From an uncultured Coriobacteriaceae bacterium (GTDB lineage: Bacteria; Actinomycetota; Coriobacteriia; Coriobacteriales; Eggerthellaceae): a DNA stretch of 64,000 nucleotides. Below the pieces are notes generated by a model that saw nothing but the letters and a program-made list of their open reading frames with translations, searched no databases and was not told the origin of the DNA. This document shows positions 1-9,071 of this stretch, piece after piece. The stretch spans positions 13,684-77,683 of the forward strand of contig URQU01000005.1 of NCBI GenBank assembly GCA_900550055.1, in the 5' to 3' direction. Position 1 is the first letter of the stretch. Each line of letters begins with the position of its first letter. The position numbers and the translations under genes were made by a program.

Positions 1-54
1 TCCAAGCCGTTCCTGAACCACGGCATCGTCGAGTGGGACCCCGCTCGCGCCTAG
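1..54 (+). CDS. C-terminal end of an unidentified gene (partial)
   Basis: An open frame runs from the window edge to a TAG at 52-54 and encodes 17 residues ending in WDPARA. Almost every codon has G or C in the third position, as in the clear genes of this window, which supports real coding. The piece is too short to assign to a family. Confidence 0.5.
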   Translation, partial: SKPFLNHGIVEWDPARA

Positions 55-378
55 CGGTTTTGCGCCGCAGCCGAGCGGCGGTTGGCCGAGCGGCCGATCG
101 ATGCCGCGTAAGCTGATGGCGAAGCGGCTTGCCCGGGCGTCGGCTTCGTCTGAACGCGGGTTACGCTTGAAGCGGTAACGACTCGAGTTCGGTTGCGGCT
201 TGGGAAGATCGGCCGTGGGTTGAGGATGGCTGAGACCGGGTTTCGGCTGCGAACGAAATATGATGTGCAACGTGTGGCGGGGATGCGTCCCTGCCACACG
301 TGTTTTTTGCCCGGCGTTTTGCCGGCGATATCGTACGCTCGCTTCCGCGTGCGGGAAGCTTTCGCTGCGAATATGTCC

Positions 379-529
379 CAGATTGCGAGTTTTCCGAATG
401 GCGAACGTGGCGCGGCGTGCGGCGGCTTGCGCTCGGCGTGACATACGCATCGCTCGTTACATTCTGCAAGCGAAATCGACCAGCAAGCGCCCTCTCCGCC
501 GCCGGCAAATCCGGAAAACTCGCAATCTG
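379..529. repeat. 18-bp perfect inverted repeat, 115-bp spacer (family E)
   Basis: CAGATTGCGAGTTTTCCG at 379-396 is the exact reverse complement of 512-529. The left arm belongs to a 35-bp repeat (373-407) found again at 1584-1618 with three mismatches. The function is unknown; it may be a remnant of a small mobile repeat. Confidence 0.75.
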
Positions 530-589
530 TGGCGCGAAACGCCGTAACGTTCCCGTTCTTCCGTTTTCGGAGCAGGGTTAACTCGGTTG

Positions 590-595
590 TACAAT
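590..595 (+). promoter_or_regulatory. Possible -10 box (TACAAT)
   Basis: TACAAT lies about 50 bp before the start at 647. No good -35 hexamer is seen at the usual distance, so the assignment is tentative. Confidence 0.35.
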
Positions 596-646
596 GGGCG
601 CATTCTCGATATCGCTTGATAGAAGCGCGCGCGGAAGGACTTCGCC

Positions 647-1369
647 ATGGATACGGACATCGCTGTTGACACCGCCTCGGGCATCGCTACGAATGCCGTC
701 ACGGACGTCGCTACGGACATAAAGCAGGCTATGCGGCAGCGTCATACTGTGCGGAAGTTCACGTCCAAGCCGCTTTCGCCCGAGCTGATCTCGCAGCTCA
801 ACGACCGCGTCCGCGCAAACAACGAGCGTCTTGGGTTATCGATCTCGCTGAAGGTGGGCGACGAATCGGCGCTGCCCGGCATGCTCAAGCTGTTCTTCGC
901 CAAAGGCGTGCGCAACTATTTCGTGCTGGCCGGCAGCGACAGGCCCGGGCTTGACGAGGACCTCGGCTACGCAAGCGCCGACTTGATGCTTTTTGCGCAG
1001 ACGCTCGGGTTGAACACATGGTGGATCGGCGGTACGTTCAGCCGAAAGAACGTCGAGCAGGCTGTGCCGGGGAAGAGGGTTATCGGCATCGTTGCCGTGG
1101 GCTTCGGCGTCACGCCGGGCGTCGCGCACAAAAGCAAGACAGCGGCCGAGGTGAGCTCGTACGAGGGCCCGGCGCCGCAGTGGTTTGCGGACGGCGTGCA
1201 GGCCGCGCTTCTCGCCCCGACGGCGCTCAACAAGCAATGCTTCCGAATCGCCGGCGAAGGCAGCAAAGTTTCCATCAGCGAAAACAGCGGCACATTCAGC
1301 GGCGCGGACATCGGCATCGTGAAGTACCACTTCGAGCTAGGCGCCGGCAACGCATTCGACTGGGCATAG
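647..1369 (+). CDS. Nitroreductase-like FMN flavoprotein
   Basis: The 240-residue protein resembles the TM1586-type nitroreductase family of putative FMN-dependent NAD(P)H oxidoreductases. The opening motif MRQRHTVRKF (from about residue 29) matches the RRSxRxF start of the nitroreductase fold. The segments ADLMLFAQTLGLNTWWIGG (residues ~111-129) and GIVAVGFG (~147-154) match the fold core, and a second half-domain follows (LLAPTALNKQ). GGAAGGA sits nine bases before the ATG. The first ~28 residues are low-complexity and could be dispensable. The substrate cannot be read from sequence. It appears to be a single-gene unit, followed directly by family-A repeats. Confidence 0.8.
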   Translation: MDTDIAVDTASGIATNAVTDVATDIKQAMRQRHTVRKFTSKPLSPELISQLNDRVRANNERLGLSISLKVGDESALPGMLKLFFAKGVRNYFVLAGSDRPGLDEDLGYASADLMLFAQTLGLNTWWIGGTFSRKNVEQAVPGKRVIGIVAVGFGVTPGVAHKSKTAAEVSSYEGPAPQWFADGVQAALLAPTALNKQCFRIAGEGSKVSISENSGTFSGADIGIVKYHFELGAGNAFDWA

Positions 1370-1380
1370 CCCGCCACCCG

Positions 1381-1443
1381 TGACACTTTGGGGACGTAGG
1401 ATTACCTGTCCGGACACTTTGGGGACGTAGAGTTATCTGTCCG
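1381..1443. repeat. Two tandem family-A REP half-elements
   Basis: Two consecutive ~32-bp units (1381-1412 and 1412-1443) share GACACTTTGGGGACGTAG followed by a variable core and CTGTCCG. They match the arms of the long palindromes at 8751, 38658 and 39408. An opposite-strand copy lies at 1864-1896. Confidence 0.8.
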
Positions 1444-1583
1444 GGTTCGGGCGGATGAGCCTGCGCTCCCTGCGCGCGCCTTCGTGCGCCCGTCTCCTCC
1501 GCATGCGCCCCGGTCCTCCTCTCTCCTCCGCATGCGCCCCGCGTTTCTTTCTCTTCCCGTGCGGGGGAGTTTTTGCCGTAACC

Positions 1584-1618
1584 ATGTCCCAAATCGTGAG
1601 TTTTCCGAATGGCGAACG
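1584..1618. repeat. Family-E dispersed repeat, second copy
   Basis: The 35 bp match 373-407 with three mismatches and share GAGTTTTCCGAATGGCGAAC. It lies in non-coding DNA between two family-A copies. Confidence 0.7.
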
Positions 1619-1863
1619 CTGCCGACCGCGTTCCCGATAACGTGCAGGGGAAGCCTTGCATCCTTTCGTCCGCGCAACTGTTTTTGCGTTTGGTTCCCGA
1701 CGATCGGTGCTACGTCTCTGAGGCGTCACCGTCGTTGTCGTTGTGCGTTCGGACCGCGGCTCCCGTTCCCTTATGGTGCTGAAGCCTCCATGCTTTTGCA
1801 GGGCGTTTCGCATTGCGTCCTTGCGCTTTCTCTTGCTCTTCCGACTCCCACCCGTGTTTGATT

Positions 1864-1896
1864 CCGGACAGTTAGTGCTACGTCCCCGAAGTGTCC
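1864..1896. repeat. Family-A REP half-element (inverted)
   Basis: CCGGACAGTTAGTGCTACGT plus the following CCCCGAAGTGTCC is the reverse-complement arm of family A. With 1381-1443 it brackets about 420 bp of non-coding sequence. Confidence 0.75.
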
Positions 1897-2054
1897 ATCG
1901 AAGTGTCTTTTCCCTGGTCAGGGGATGGTTCGTATATGCGTACCTAGTTGTTTTGGCGGGTTTTGGGGATGATGCAGGGTGGATTGGAAGTTTGTGTGCG
2001 CTGCGTCGGGGGTTTGCTATCGCTGCGGGGCGCGCTTATGGGAAGGAGTGCGGA

Positions 2055-5000
2055 ATGGGAGCGGAAAGGCGTAGCCGGGCCGGTGGGTATCGGCCCGAAA
2101 TGGCGCAAAGGCGCGCACGTGCGTCGCGTTCGGGAGTGTGTCCTTGGCGGGTGGTTTGGCGTTGCGGGACGGCGGTGGCGCTGTCGTGCATTTTGGCGGC
2201 GGGCTTGGTGCCCGTGGCCGGTTTTGCGCAGGGTTCGGAAACCATCGCTGCGGCACGTGAGAGCTTGCGGGTGAACGCTTCCGGTGCGGCCGCCGACGGC
2301 GCCGGAAACGGTTATGCGGCCGGCGGCACGGGCGACGCAGCCGATGCGGGCGGCGCTGCTGCGAACTCCGCCGACGGCGGGTTGCTCGTCGTGGGCTCGC
2401 AGGTCGAGGCAAGCGGCGAAGGTCCCGCTGCCGCGCCGGTCGCTCAGGGTTCGCAAGTTGGTGCAGGCGCGGATTCATCGGCTGCCGGCGGCCTCGCCGG
2501 CGATGCTGGTGACGCTAGCGGCGTTGGCAGCGCAGCCGACTTCGCCAACGCCGCCGGGGACCCCAACGCCAACGACCCGGGTCCCGCCCCCGACTACGAT
2601 GGCACCGAGGCCGCCTACGTCTACGACGACTACTACGGCGAATACCTGCTGGCAACCGCCAAGGGCATCACCGGCGACAAGGTCGACGGCGACGTCGGCT
2701 ACGTTGCCGGCACGGCAACGCCCGCGCAGGTTTGGCTGACCCTGGACGAGAAAACCAACGAGCTGACCGTGCACCACGTCGATGCCGGCGCGGTCGCGTT
2801 CGGAGTCCCGGCAACCGTCGACGGCCGCCCCATCACCACCGTCGGCGGTTGCGGCTCGTCGAACCTGACCTCGGTCACGTTCCCCGCCGATTCCCACGTC
2901 ACGTACCTGAGCTGGGGTGCGTTCTCCGGATCGCAGCTGCAGTCCATCGCGCTGCCCAGCAGCCTGGAGGCGCTTGGCGAAAACGTGTTCAGCGAATGCG
3001 AAAAGCTGCAAACGGTGGAGTGGCCGAAGAACAACGACATGCTCAAAACCATCCCCGCCGAGACGTTCGCCGGCTGCTGTATGCTCGATGACGTTGTAGT
3101 GACAAGCATCCCCACAAGCGTGGAGACCATCGACTACCGCGCCTTTGCAAATTGCTCTCCTCGCATCTTCGTGCAAGGCGAGACGCCCGAGCCGTTCACC
3201 GAGGTCAACGTACCCGGCACCGTCAAAACCATTGAGCGCAACGCATTCGAAGGCTGCGACCATGTCCGCTCCATCTCCATCGGCGACGGCGTGCAGACCA
3301 TCGGGAACCGCGCCTTCGCCAGCATGCCGCTTATGGCGGATGCGGAAGTGGTGCTGCCGGCAAGCGTGCGCGCCATGGGCCGGGACGCGTTCGACAACAC
3401 GCAGGTGGTTTCGAGGCCCTCGGGCACCGAGTGGAAGCGCAACGCCGTGACGCTTCGCGTGCTCAATCCCGACTTCGAGCTGACCGAATACGAGTACGGC
3501 AGCACGCTGGAGATCGACGGCAAAAAGTACGATAACCCGTTCTCGGTGGGGCAGACCATCGTGGCGTTCGCGAGGAGCTCGGCGGGCCAGCCGTCGTGGA
3601 TCAAGCGCGCCGCCGACGCGGTGGCGGGCCGGGAAGACGAGCACAACCCGGGCAAGCCCGCCTACACGTTCCAGTGGATGGAGGAATCGTCCCAGGTCAC
3701 GGGCAAGGTTCCCGCGGGGGCGCAGGTAACGCTGTTCCAGAACGGCGTCGCCACCACGGCGAAGGTGTCCGCGGACTGCTCGTTCACCGTCGAGGCGCTG
3801 TCGAGCACGCCGGCCACGCTGCGGGTGAGCCTGGAGGGCTGCTACGACCAGGTGCTCACGCGCGCGGCCGAGGCCATGGCCGGCACGTGGGACGTCGGCG
3901 AGCTGAGGGCCGAATCGTTCGAGAAGCTGCCCGTGCAGCGCCTGATGAACGTGAACCTGCGCAAGCAGGTGGGCACCGGCGACGACGGCGCGCCCGCCTG
4001 GGAAACCGTGCTCTCCGATAGCGGCCTGGCCTTCGAGCTGCGCCAGGGCGACCGCGTGTTGCGCGAGGGCGAAGACGCCGACTACGTGCGCCAGGGCCTG
4101 AGCGTGCTGCTCTCGCGGGAGGTGGCGGACGCGGCGAAGGAGCTCACGCTTTCCGTGGCGCCCGACGATTCGCTGGCGCTCGGCGCGGGCGAGGGCCGGG
4201 CCATGCCCGCCGACGGCGCGTTCGACGTGGATTTGCGCGCATGGGGCGGCATGAAGGTGACCACGAAGTCGGCGTTTTCCGGAAGCAACGATGTGATGGT
4301 GTTCCGCAACGGCGCGTGCGTGGCCACGGGCCTGTCCGATTCCGCAGGTGAGCTGTCGTTTTCGCTTGATAGCCTGAAGGCGGGCGCATACACGGTGATC
4401 GCCGTGAGCCACACGAGCGTCGATATGCGGGTGCCCACGATGGCCGCCTTCGATCGTCTGAAACTTGAGGAAGGCGTGCAGTACGCACGCGCCGACGTGC
4501 AGGTTGAAGACGGCGCGCAGGCGCAGGTTGCCCTCGACGTGCCCGTGTTCGATGCGTCCGCGTACCTGGCGCAATGCGGCGTCATGAGGCAAAGCGGCGT
4601 GGTGGCCGATCGCAGTGCCATCGTGGCGGGCGTGGAAGCGCAGGTCAGGGTTAGTTTCAACCTTGACCAGGAGCGCGATGCCGTGCTGCAGCTGGAGATG
4701 CCCGAGGGCGACTTCTCCGACATAACCATCGGCGGGACCATCGGCGACGAATCCAAGCAGCTGCCCTTCACGCGCAACGGCGATGTCGTGTCGGTTGACC
4801 TGGGTGGTGCGCAGACCGGCGACCTGTTCGTGCGCTTCTCCGCGCAGCGCGCGGGCGCGTGCACGGTGAACGCGACGCTTGAGCTCGGCGACGCCGTGCT
4901 GCCGCTGGGCGCCGCGGACATGAGCGTCTACGATGCCGGCATCGAGCTGCCGTCGTCCCAGGTCACAGCTGTTACGGGTAACAAGGCCACGGTGTACGCG

Positions 5001-8000
5001 GCGCCTGATTCCCGCGTGGAATTGGAGGTGGGCGGCAAGCGCTTCGCCGGCACGTGCAACAAGCTGGGTCGCGCTTCGATCGACTACGACGTCCCCGACA
5101 ATCTGGTGCCGGGCCAGCGCGTGATGCTGCAGGCCTACCTTTCGGGCGCGCAGCAGCCGGCGGCCACGGCCTACGTCACCTACACGGGCGGCGCGTCCAT
5201 CGAGCGTTTCGACGTGGTGACGCGCGGCAAAACGCAGCGGCTCATCGACAACGGCAAGGAAACGGAAGCGTTCGGCTACACGCTGCACCATGAGCGCACC
5301 AAGAAGAACGCCTACTGGACGTTCGCCATCACGCTTGATGCGCATGGTGCCCAGCTCGACGACGAGTTCAACTTGTACGTGGACTGCATCGACGGCCGCA
5401 CGGTGACCATTCCCATGAAGAAGCGCGCGACCGACGGCGACCGCGTGCGCTTCGTGGGCGAGTACGTCGACCAGGCGTATCTGGACCTGCTGGCCGAGGA
5501 CGCGGCGGCGGGCATAACCGGCGAGGTATGGCTTGGCGACATGAAAGGCCTGTTCATCCCCTCGTCCTACGGCGTGAGCAACTCGCTGCTCTCGGGCATG
5601 GCCACGGTGGATGCGAACGTGGTGGTGAAGAACATCGCGGAGCAAAGCACCCAGAGGGTCGACCAGATCAACGCGGTGCTGGTGGGCGACCTGACCGATC
5701 GCGACCAGTACGAGCAGCAGCAAAGCGACGAGTTCCGCAAAGACCTGCTTGACGCCGTGGCCGACGACCAGGAGCTGGCGACTAGCCTGGCCGACGTGAT
5801 GAACGAGCTGGGCGACAGCCATGGCTACCTGACGGGCACCGCGGCCGATGAGCGCAACACGTTCTGGTACCAGGTGCTGCACGGCGACGGCGTGCTGGAA
5901 TCCGACTGGTTCGCCGAGCTGTTCGGCGCCCAGTACGACGACCCCGAGGTGCAGGAGGGCGTCGACACCCTGCGTGACCTGGTGATCTCTCAGCACAACG
6001 ACTTCGAGAAGTACCGCAAGGCCGTGGGCGAGGACCTGGGCGTGGGCGACCTTTCCCAGTATAACGACTGGGACGAGGTGTTCATCGCCTCGCTTGAGAA
6101 CAACGTCGACGGCATCACCGTGAGCGACTTCGACGGCGACACTGCCGGCTTCACGGAGACGATCGACCAGGGCGGATACCGCGTGCGCACGCGCATGAGC
6201 GACGACGGCACGGGATTCAAGGCCATCGTCAACCTGCCCAGCGGCGCCGTGAAGACGCTTCAGGCGGACTTCGAGGACGCGGCGAAGAGCAACATAAAGC
6301 TGGCCACGATGCTGGATTCGGTGAACCTGGCCACGGACTTTGACAAGCAATGGGCGAACTTGGCGCTACAGACCATTAAATCCAAGCCCGTGTTCAAGGC
6401 GATGCAGAAGTTCACATCGCCGATGGTCAGGGGTCACCTGGCGGCATTTCTGCAGTATCAGGACACGTACCGCATGCCGTGGAAGTGGGCGAAGAACGTA
6501 CCGGTGTACTCGGGCGCCATCGCCTCGATCGGGCTGGGGACCAGCTACATCGGCGCGAAGGACGCGCTGAGCAACGCCGAGGACACCGAGGTGCGCCTGG
6601 CCGAGATGCGCGGCGAGGTGGAGCACATCGAGATGCTGATCCGCTGGTACTCCGGCAAGGGCGACATCGCGAACCTGAAGGAATGCCTCGAGGCGCTGCA
6701 AAACGAGCTGTTCTATGCGAAACGCCTGGTGTCGCTGCTCGAGCAGCAGCGCGCTAACGAGTACGCCGATGCCGGCATCGGCGTGGTGATGGGCGGCATC
6801 GGCGCCGGCGCGACGCTGTTCTGCCCGCCCGCCGGCGCGATCTTGGTGTCGGGGATGTCCTATGGCTACGACGTGTCGTCGTCGATGGTGAACTCCGACC
6901 GCGCGAAGAACCTGTCTTGGGCGCAGCGCATGTACCAGCGCGCCGTGGCCGAGCGCTTGGAGAAGTGCCAGCCGGTCGAGGAGGAGATCGACCGCCAGCG
7001 CGAGAAGCGCCGCAAGGAGCTGAGCGAGATTGAGGCGCGGCTGGGCATCGACCCCTCAGGCTACGTGTACGAGGCGGTGAAATCCAGCCGGCTTGAGGAC
7101 GTGACGGCCGAAGTGTGGTACAGCGCGTCGGCCGACGGCGCGGGCGCGGTGCCGTGGGACGCGGAGTCCTACGAACAGGTCAACCCGCAGCCGACCGATG
7201 GCGACGGCGTGTTCGGCTGGTACACGCCGGTGGGCTTCTACCAGGTGCGATTCACGAAGGCGGGCTACGAGGAGGCGCGCACGGAATGGATGGCGGTGCC
7301 CCCGGTTCGCACGGGGCTTGAAATCGGGCTGCGCACTACCGAGAAACCGCAGGTGGAAAGCGCGCGGGCGTACACCGATTGCGTGGAGCTGACGTTCTCG
7401 CAGTATATGGACGCCTCCGACGCGTCGCTGGCCGAGCTGACGGCGACCGGGCTGGGCGAGGACTGCACGTTCGAGTGGGTCGGCCCCGAGGAGGGCGCCG
7501 ACGGGCGGCAGGTGGCCAAGGCGCTGCGCATAAAGTCGGCGAAGGCGCTTGAGACCGGGTCGACCGTGGAGCTTTCCCTGGCCGGCGCGGTAAACTACGC
7601 GGGCATCCCGATGGACGGCTGGAACAGCGGACAGCTTGCGGTCGCCACGCGCGCGGCCGAGCTGAAGCTGAACGTGGAGCAGGGGTATTCCCTGGTCACG
7701 GGGCAGTCGTGCGAGGTTTCCGCCTATGTGCGCGACGCTTCCGGGCAGCCGTTGGCCGAGCAGTCGGTTGTTGCGAACGTGGGGAGTTCCGTGGTGGCCG
7801 GCCTTGGCGGCGAGCTTGGGACGGCAAGCGTCGTGACCGACGCTGACGGCGTTGCGCGCTTCACCTTGTCGGGCGAGGCGCCGGGCATGATTGGCCTGAC
7901 GGTGACGGTGGCCGACTCGCTGCTGGCCAAGACGGTCGACGTGCGCGTGGCCGACGAGCAGACGCGCCCGGCCCGCCCGACGGCGCAGCTGGGCGAGGCG

Positions 8001-8651
8001 AAGTTCGGGCCCGGTTCCCCGAAGGAGAACTTCGCCACGGTGAAGAAGGGCTCTCAACTGGTGCTTTCCGCCGAGGAAGGGACCACCGTGTACTTCACAA
8101 CCGACGACACGTGCCCCTGCGTCGACGGCGGCTCGCGCGTGGAATACACGGGCCCGGTGACGGTGAACGGGAACACAAGGTTCAGGATCGCGGCGTTCAA
8201 GGAGGGCTTGGAGAACGAATACTCCGAGCGCCTGAACATCACCGTGACGGTGGCGGAAGGCGATGGGCCGGGTGGCGGCGAACCGAGCGGCCCGGGCGGC
8301 GGCGACGGTCCCGAGGGTCCGGGCGGCGGTGGGCCCGGAGGTGGCGATGGCCCGCAAGGACCGGGTGGCGGCGAGCCCGGCGGCGGTAGCGGCGACGAGG
8401 GCGCCGGCGGAGCCGGGACTGGCGAAGGTGCCGGCACCGGTGCTGGTGACGGGAGCGATAACGCTGGCGGCAACGCCGATCAGCCGGCGCCGAGCGGCAT
8501 GCAAGCCGGAAAGCCCGCATCGGCAGCCAGCGCAGCAACCGGCGACACGCCGCGCGCGATCGCTCCCCTCGCGCTGGGCGCCGCCGCAGCGGCGGTAGCA
8601 GCGTTCGCCCACAAACGCCAACGCACGCCCCGCGGCAAACATCGCAACTAA
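2055..8651 (+). CDS. Giant secreted surface protein with BspA-type leucine-rich repeats
   Basis: The protein has 2198 residues. The ATG at 2055 was chosen because GGAAGGAG precedes it and because a signal peptide follows (Arg-rich start, then a hydrophobic core around ALSCILAAGLVPVAGFAQ). Residues ~265-455 carry LRR_5/BspA-like repeats with recurring 'NAFEGC', 'AFAN' and 'SVETI' elements. A Gly/Ala-rich hydrophobic region lies near 1490-1620, followed by carboxypeptidase-regulatory and Ig-like beta domains. Residues ~2000-2068 resemble a chitobiase C-terminal domain (FTTDDTCPC...YTGPVTVNG). A Gly-Pro-Asp-rich linker follows, then ATGDT, a 17-residue hydrophobic segment and a basic tail, which resembles the TGD-type wall anchor seen in Coriobacteriia. 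The role is probably adhesion or binding of host or glycan material; the ligand is unknown. Confidence 0.85.
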   Translation: MGAERRSRAGGYRPEMAQRRARASRSGVCPWRVVWRCGTAVALSCILAAGLVPVAGFAQGSETIAAARESLRVNASGAAADGAGNGYAAGGTGDAADAGGAAANSADGGLLVVGSQVEASGEGPAAAPVAQGSQVGAGADSSAAGGLAGDAGDASGVGSAADFANAAGDPNANDPGPAPDYDGTEAAYVYDDYYGEYLLATAKGITGDKVDGDVGYVAGTATPAQVWLTLDEKTNELTVHHVDAGAVAFGVPATVDGRPITTVGGCGSSNLTSVTFPADSHVTYLSWGAFSGSQLQSIALPSSLEALGENVFSECEKLQTVEWPKNNDMLKTIPAETFAGCCMLDDVVVTSIPTSVETIDYRAFANCSPRIFVQGETPEPFTEVNVPGTVKTIERNAFEGCDHVRSISIGDGVQTIGNRAFASMPLMADAEVVLPASVRAMGRDAFDNTQVVSRPSGTEWKRNAVTLRVLNPDFELTEYEYGSTLEIDGKKYDNPFSVGQTIVAFARSSAGQPSWIKRAADAVAGREDEHNPGKPAYTFQWMEESSQVTGKVPAGAQVTLFQNGVATTAKVSADCSFTVEALSSTPATLRVSLEGCYDQVLTRAAEAMAGTWDVGELRAESFEKLPVQRLMNVNLRKQVGTGDDGAPAWETVLSDSGLAFELRQGDRVLREGEDADYVRQGLSVLLSREVADAAKELTLSVAPDDSLALGAGEGRAMPADGAFDVDLRAWGGMKVTTKSAFSGSNDVMVFRNGACVATGLSDSAGELSFSLDSLKAGAYTVIAVSHTSVDMRVPTMAAFDRLKLEEGVQYARADVQVEDGAQAQVALDVPVFDASAYLAQCGVMRQSGVVADRSAIVAGVEAQVRVSFNLDQERDAVLQLEMPEGDFSDITIGGTIGDESKQLPFTRNGDVVSVDLGGAQTGDLFVRFSAQRAGACTVNATLELGDAVLPLGAADMSVYDAGIELPSSQVTAVTGNKATVYAAPDSRVELEVGGKRFAGTCNKLGRASIDYDVPDNLVPGQRVMLQAYLSGAQQPAATAYVTYTGGASIERFDVVTRGKTQRLIDNGKETEAFGYTLHHERTKKNAYWTFAITLDAHGAQLDDEFNLYVDCIDGRTVTIPMKKRATDGDRVRFVGEYVDQAYLDLLAEDAAAGITGEVWLGDMKGLFIPSSYGVSNSLLSGMATVDANVVVKNIAEQSTQRVDQINAVLVGDLTDRDQYEQQQSDEFRKDLLDAVADDQELATSLADVMNELGDSHGYLTGTAADERNTFWYQVLHGDGVLESDWFAELFGAQYDDPEVQEGVDTLRDLVISQHNDFEKYRKAVGEDLGVGDLSQYNDWDEVFIASLENNVDGITVSDFDGDTAGFTETIDQGGYRVRTRMSDDGTGFKAIVNLPSGAVKTLQADFEDAAKSNIKLATMLDSVNLATDFDKQWANLALQTIKSKPVFKAMQKFTSPMVRGHLAAFLQYQDTYRMPWKWAKNVPVYSGAIASIGLGTSYIGAKDALSNAEDTEVRLAEMRGEVEHIEMLIRWYSGKGDIANLKECLEALQNELFYAKRLVSLLEQQRANEYADAGIGVVMGGIGAGATLFCPPAGAILVSGMSYGYDVSSSMVNSDRAKNLSWAQRMYQRAVAERLEKCQPVEEEIDRQREKRRKELSEIEARLGIDPSGYVYEAVKSSRLEDVTAEVWYSASADGAGAVPWDAESYEQVNPQPTDGDGVFGWYTPVGFYQVRFTKAGYEEARTEWMAVPPVRTGLEIGLRTTEKPQVESARAYTDCVELTFSQYMDASDASLAELTATGLGEDCTFEWVGPEEGADGRQVAKALRIKSAKALETGSTVELSLAGAVNYAGIPMDGWNSGQLAVATRAAELKLNVEQGYSLVTGQSCEVSAYVRDASGQPLAEQSVVANVGSSVVAGLGGELGTASVVTDADGVARFTLSGEAPGMIGLTVTVADSLLAKTVDVRVADEQTRPARPTAQLGEAKFGPGSPKENFATVKKGSQLVLSAEEGTTVYFTTDDTCPCVDGGSRVEYTGPVTVNGNTRFRIAAFKEGLENEYSERLNITVTVAEGDGPGGGEPSGPGGGDGPEGPGGGGPGGGDGPQGPGGGEPGGGSGDEGAGGAGTGEGAGTGAGDGSDNAGGNADQPAPSGMQAGKPASAASAATGDTPRAIAPLALGAAAAAVAAFAHKRQRTPRGKHRN

Positions 8652-8678
8652 ATAGAACGCACACAGCGCATGAACAGC

Positions 8679-8705
8679 GGCGGGCCTGCTTCCAGCAGGC
8701 CCGCC
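8679..8705 (+). terminator. Hairpin terminator after the giant surface protein
   Basis: GGCGGGCCTGCT pairs perfectly with AGCAGGCCCGCC across a 3-nt loop, 27 bp after the stop codon. The downstream T-run is weak (ACGTTTCGT), so it may be bidirectional or partly efficient. Confidence 0.65.
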
Positions 8706-8750
8706 GCCACGTTTCGTCCGCAAGGATATCTCGGCATCGGACGCTTTGGG

Positions 8751-8830
8751 CGGACGCTTTGGGGACGTAGCACTAAGTGTCCGGCAACGCAGTTGCTAGG
8801 ACACTTAGTGCTACGTCCCCAAAGCGTCCG
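8751..8830. repeat. Family-A REP palindrome, 32-bp perfect arms
   Basis: Arms 8751-8782 and 8799-8830 are exact reverse complements. The 16-bp loop itself holds GCAAC-GCA-GTTGC, so the whole 80 bp can fold into one long hairpin. A partial extra copy (GGACGCTTTGGG) abuts the left arm. Confidence 0.9.
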
Positions 8831-9071
8831 GGCGCGTTCCGCATGCGGCTTGGCGGGCTTCGGATGATCGTGTGCCCTTCCCTTAACCCGCAAATGTTGT
8901 GCAACAAATCCGGCGGAATCGGTGGCATGCTGGCAGGCGAGGTGCGATGCTCGAAGCTCGTCGACTTCAAGCGGCGTCAAGGCTGCCCCACGGCGCGCTT
9001 GTGATATCGCGGCTCTTGTATATTCACCTGTTTACCTGCGTATTTGCCATTACGAACGAAAGGATTCGCCG

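Larger units (their letters stand above)
55..646. other. Intergenic region with family-E repeat in both orientations
   Basis: No convincing gene is seen. The stretch holds one copy of a dispersed repeat at 373-407, found again at 1584-1618. An 18-bp perfect inverted repeat has arms at 379-396 and 512-529; its left arm lies inside the repeat. A possible -10 box lies at 590-595 before the nitroreductase-like gene. Confidence 0.6.
1370..2054. other. Intergenic region with family-A and family-E repeats
   Basis: The frame of the downstream giant gene stays open back to 1743, but that extension has no ribosome-binding site or signal peptide and runs through repeat DNA. The gap carries two tandem family-A half-elements (1381-1443), a family-E copy (1584-1618) and an inverted family-A half-element (1864-1896). 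No other gene is supported. Confidence 0.6.
8652..9071. other. Intergenic region: terminator, large palindrome, leader of the brxA-like locus
   Basis: It contains a terminator-like hairpin at 8679-8705, a near-perfect family-A palindrome at 8751-8830 and a small inverted repeat TGTTG-TG-CAACA at 8895-8906 that could be an operator. No gene is supported. Confidence 0.6.

Noticed and set aside
1743..2054. 104-codon N-terminal extension of the giant surface protein
   Set aside because: It passes through a family-A repeat, and the signal peptide begins only after 2055, where a ribosome-binding site also lies.
2475..6350. Very long minus-strand open frame (1291 codons) antisense to the giant surface protein
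   Set aside because: It lies wholly inside a well-supported plus-strand gene with clear LRR and beta domains. Its His/Arg/Val-rich composition is the usual mirror of GC-rich plus-strand coding.
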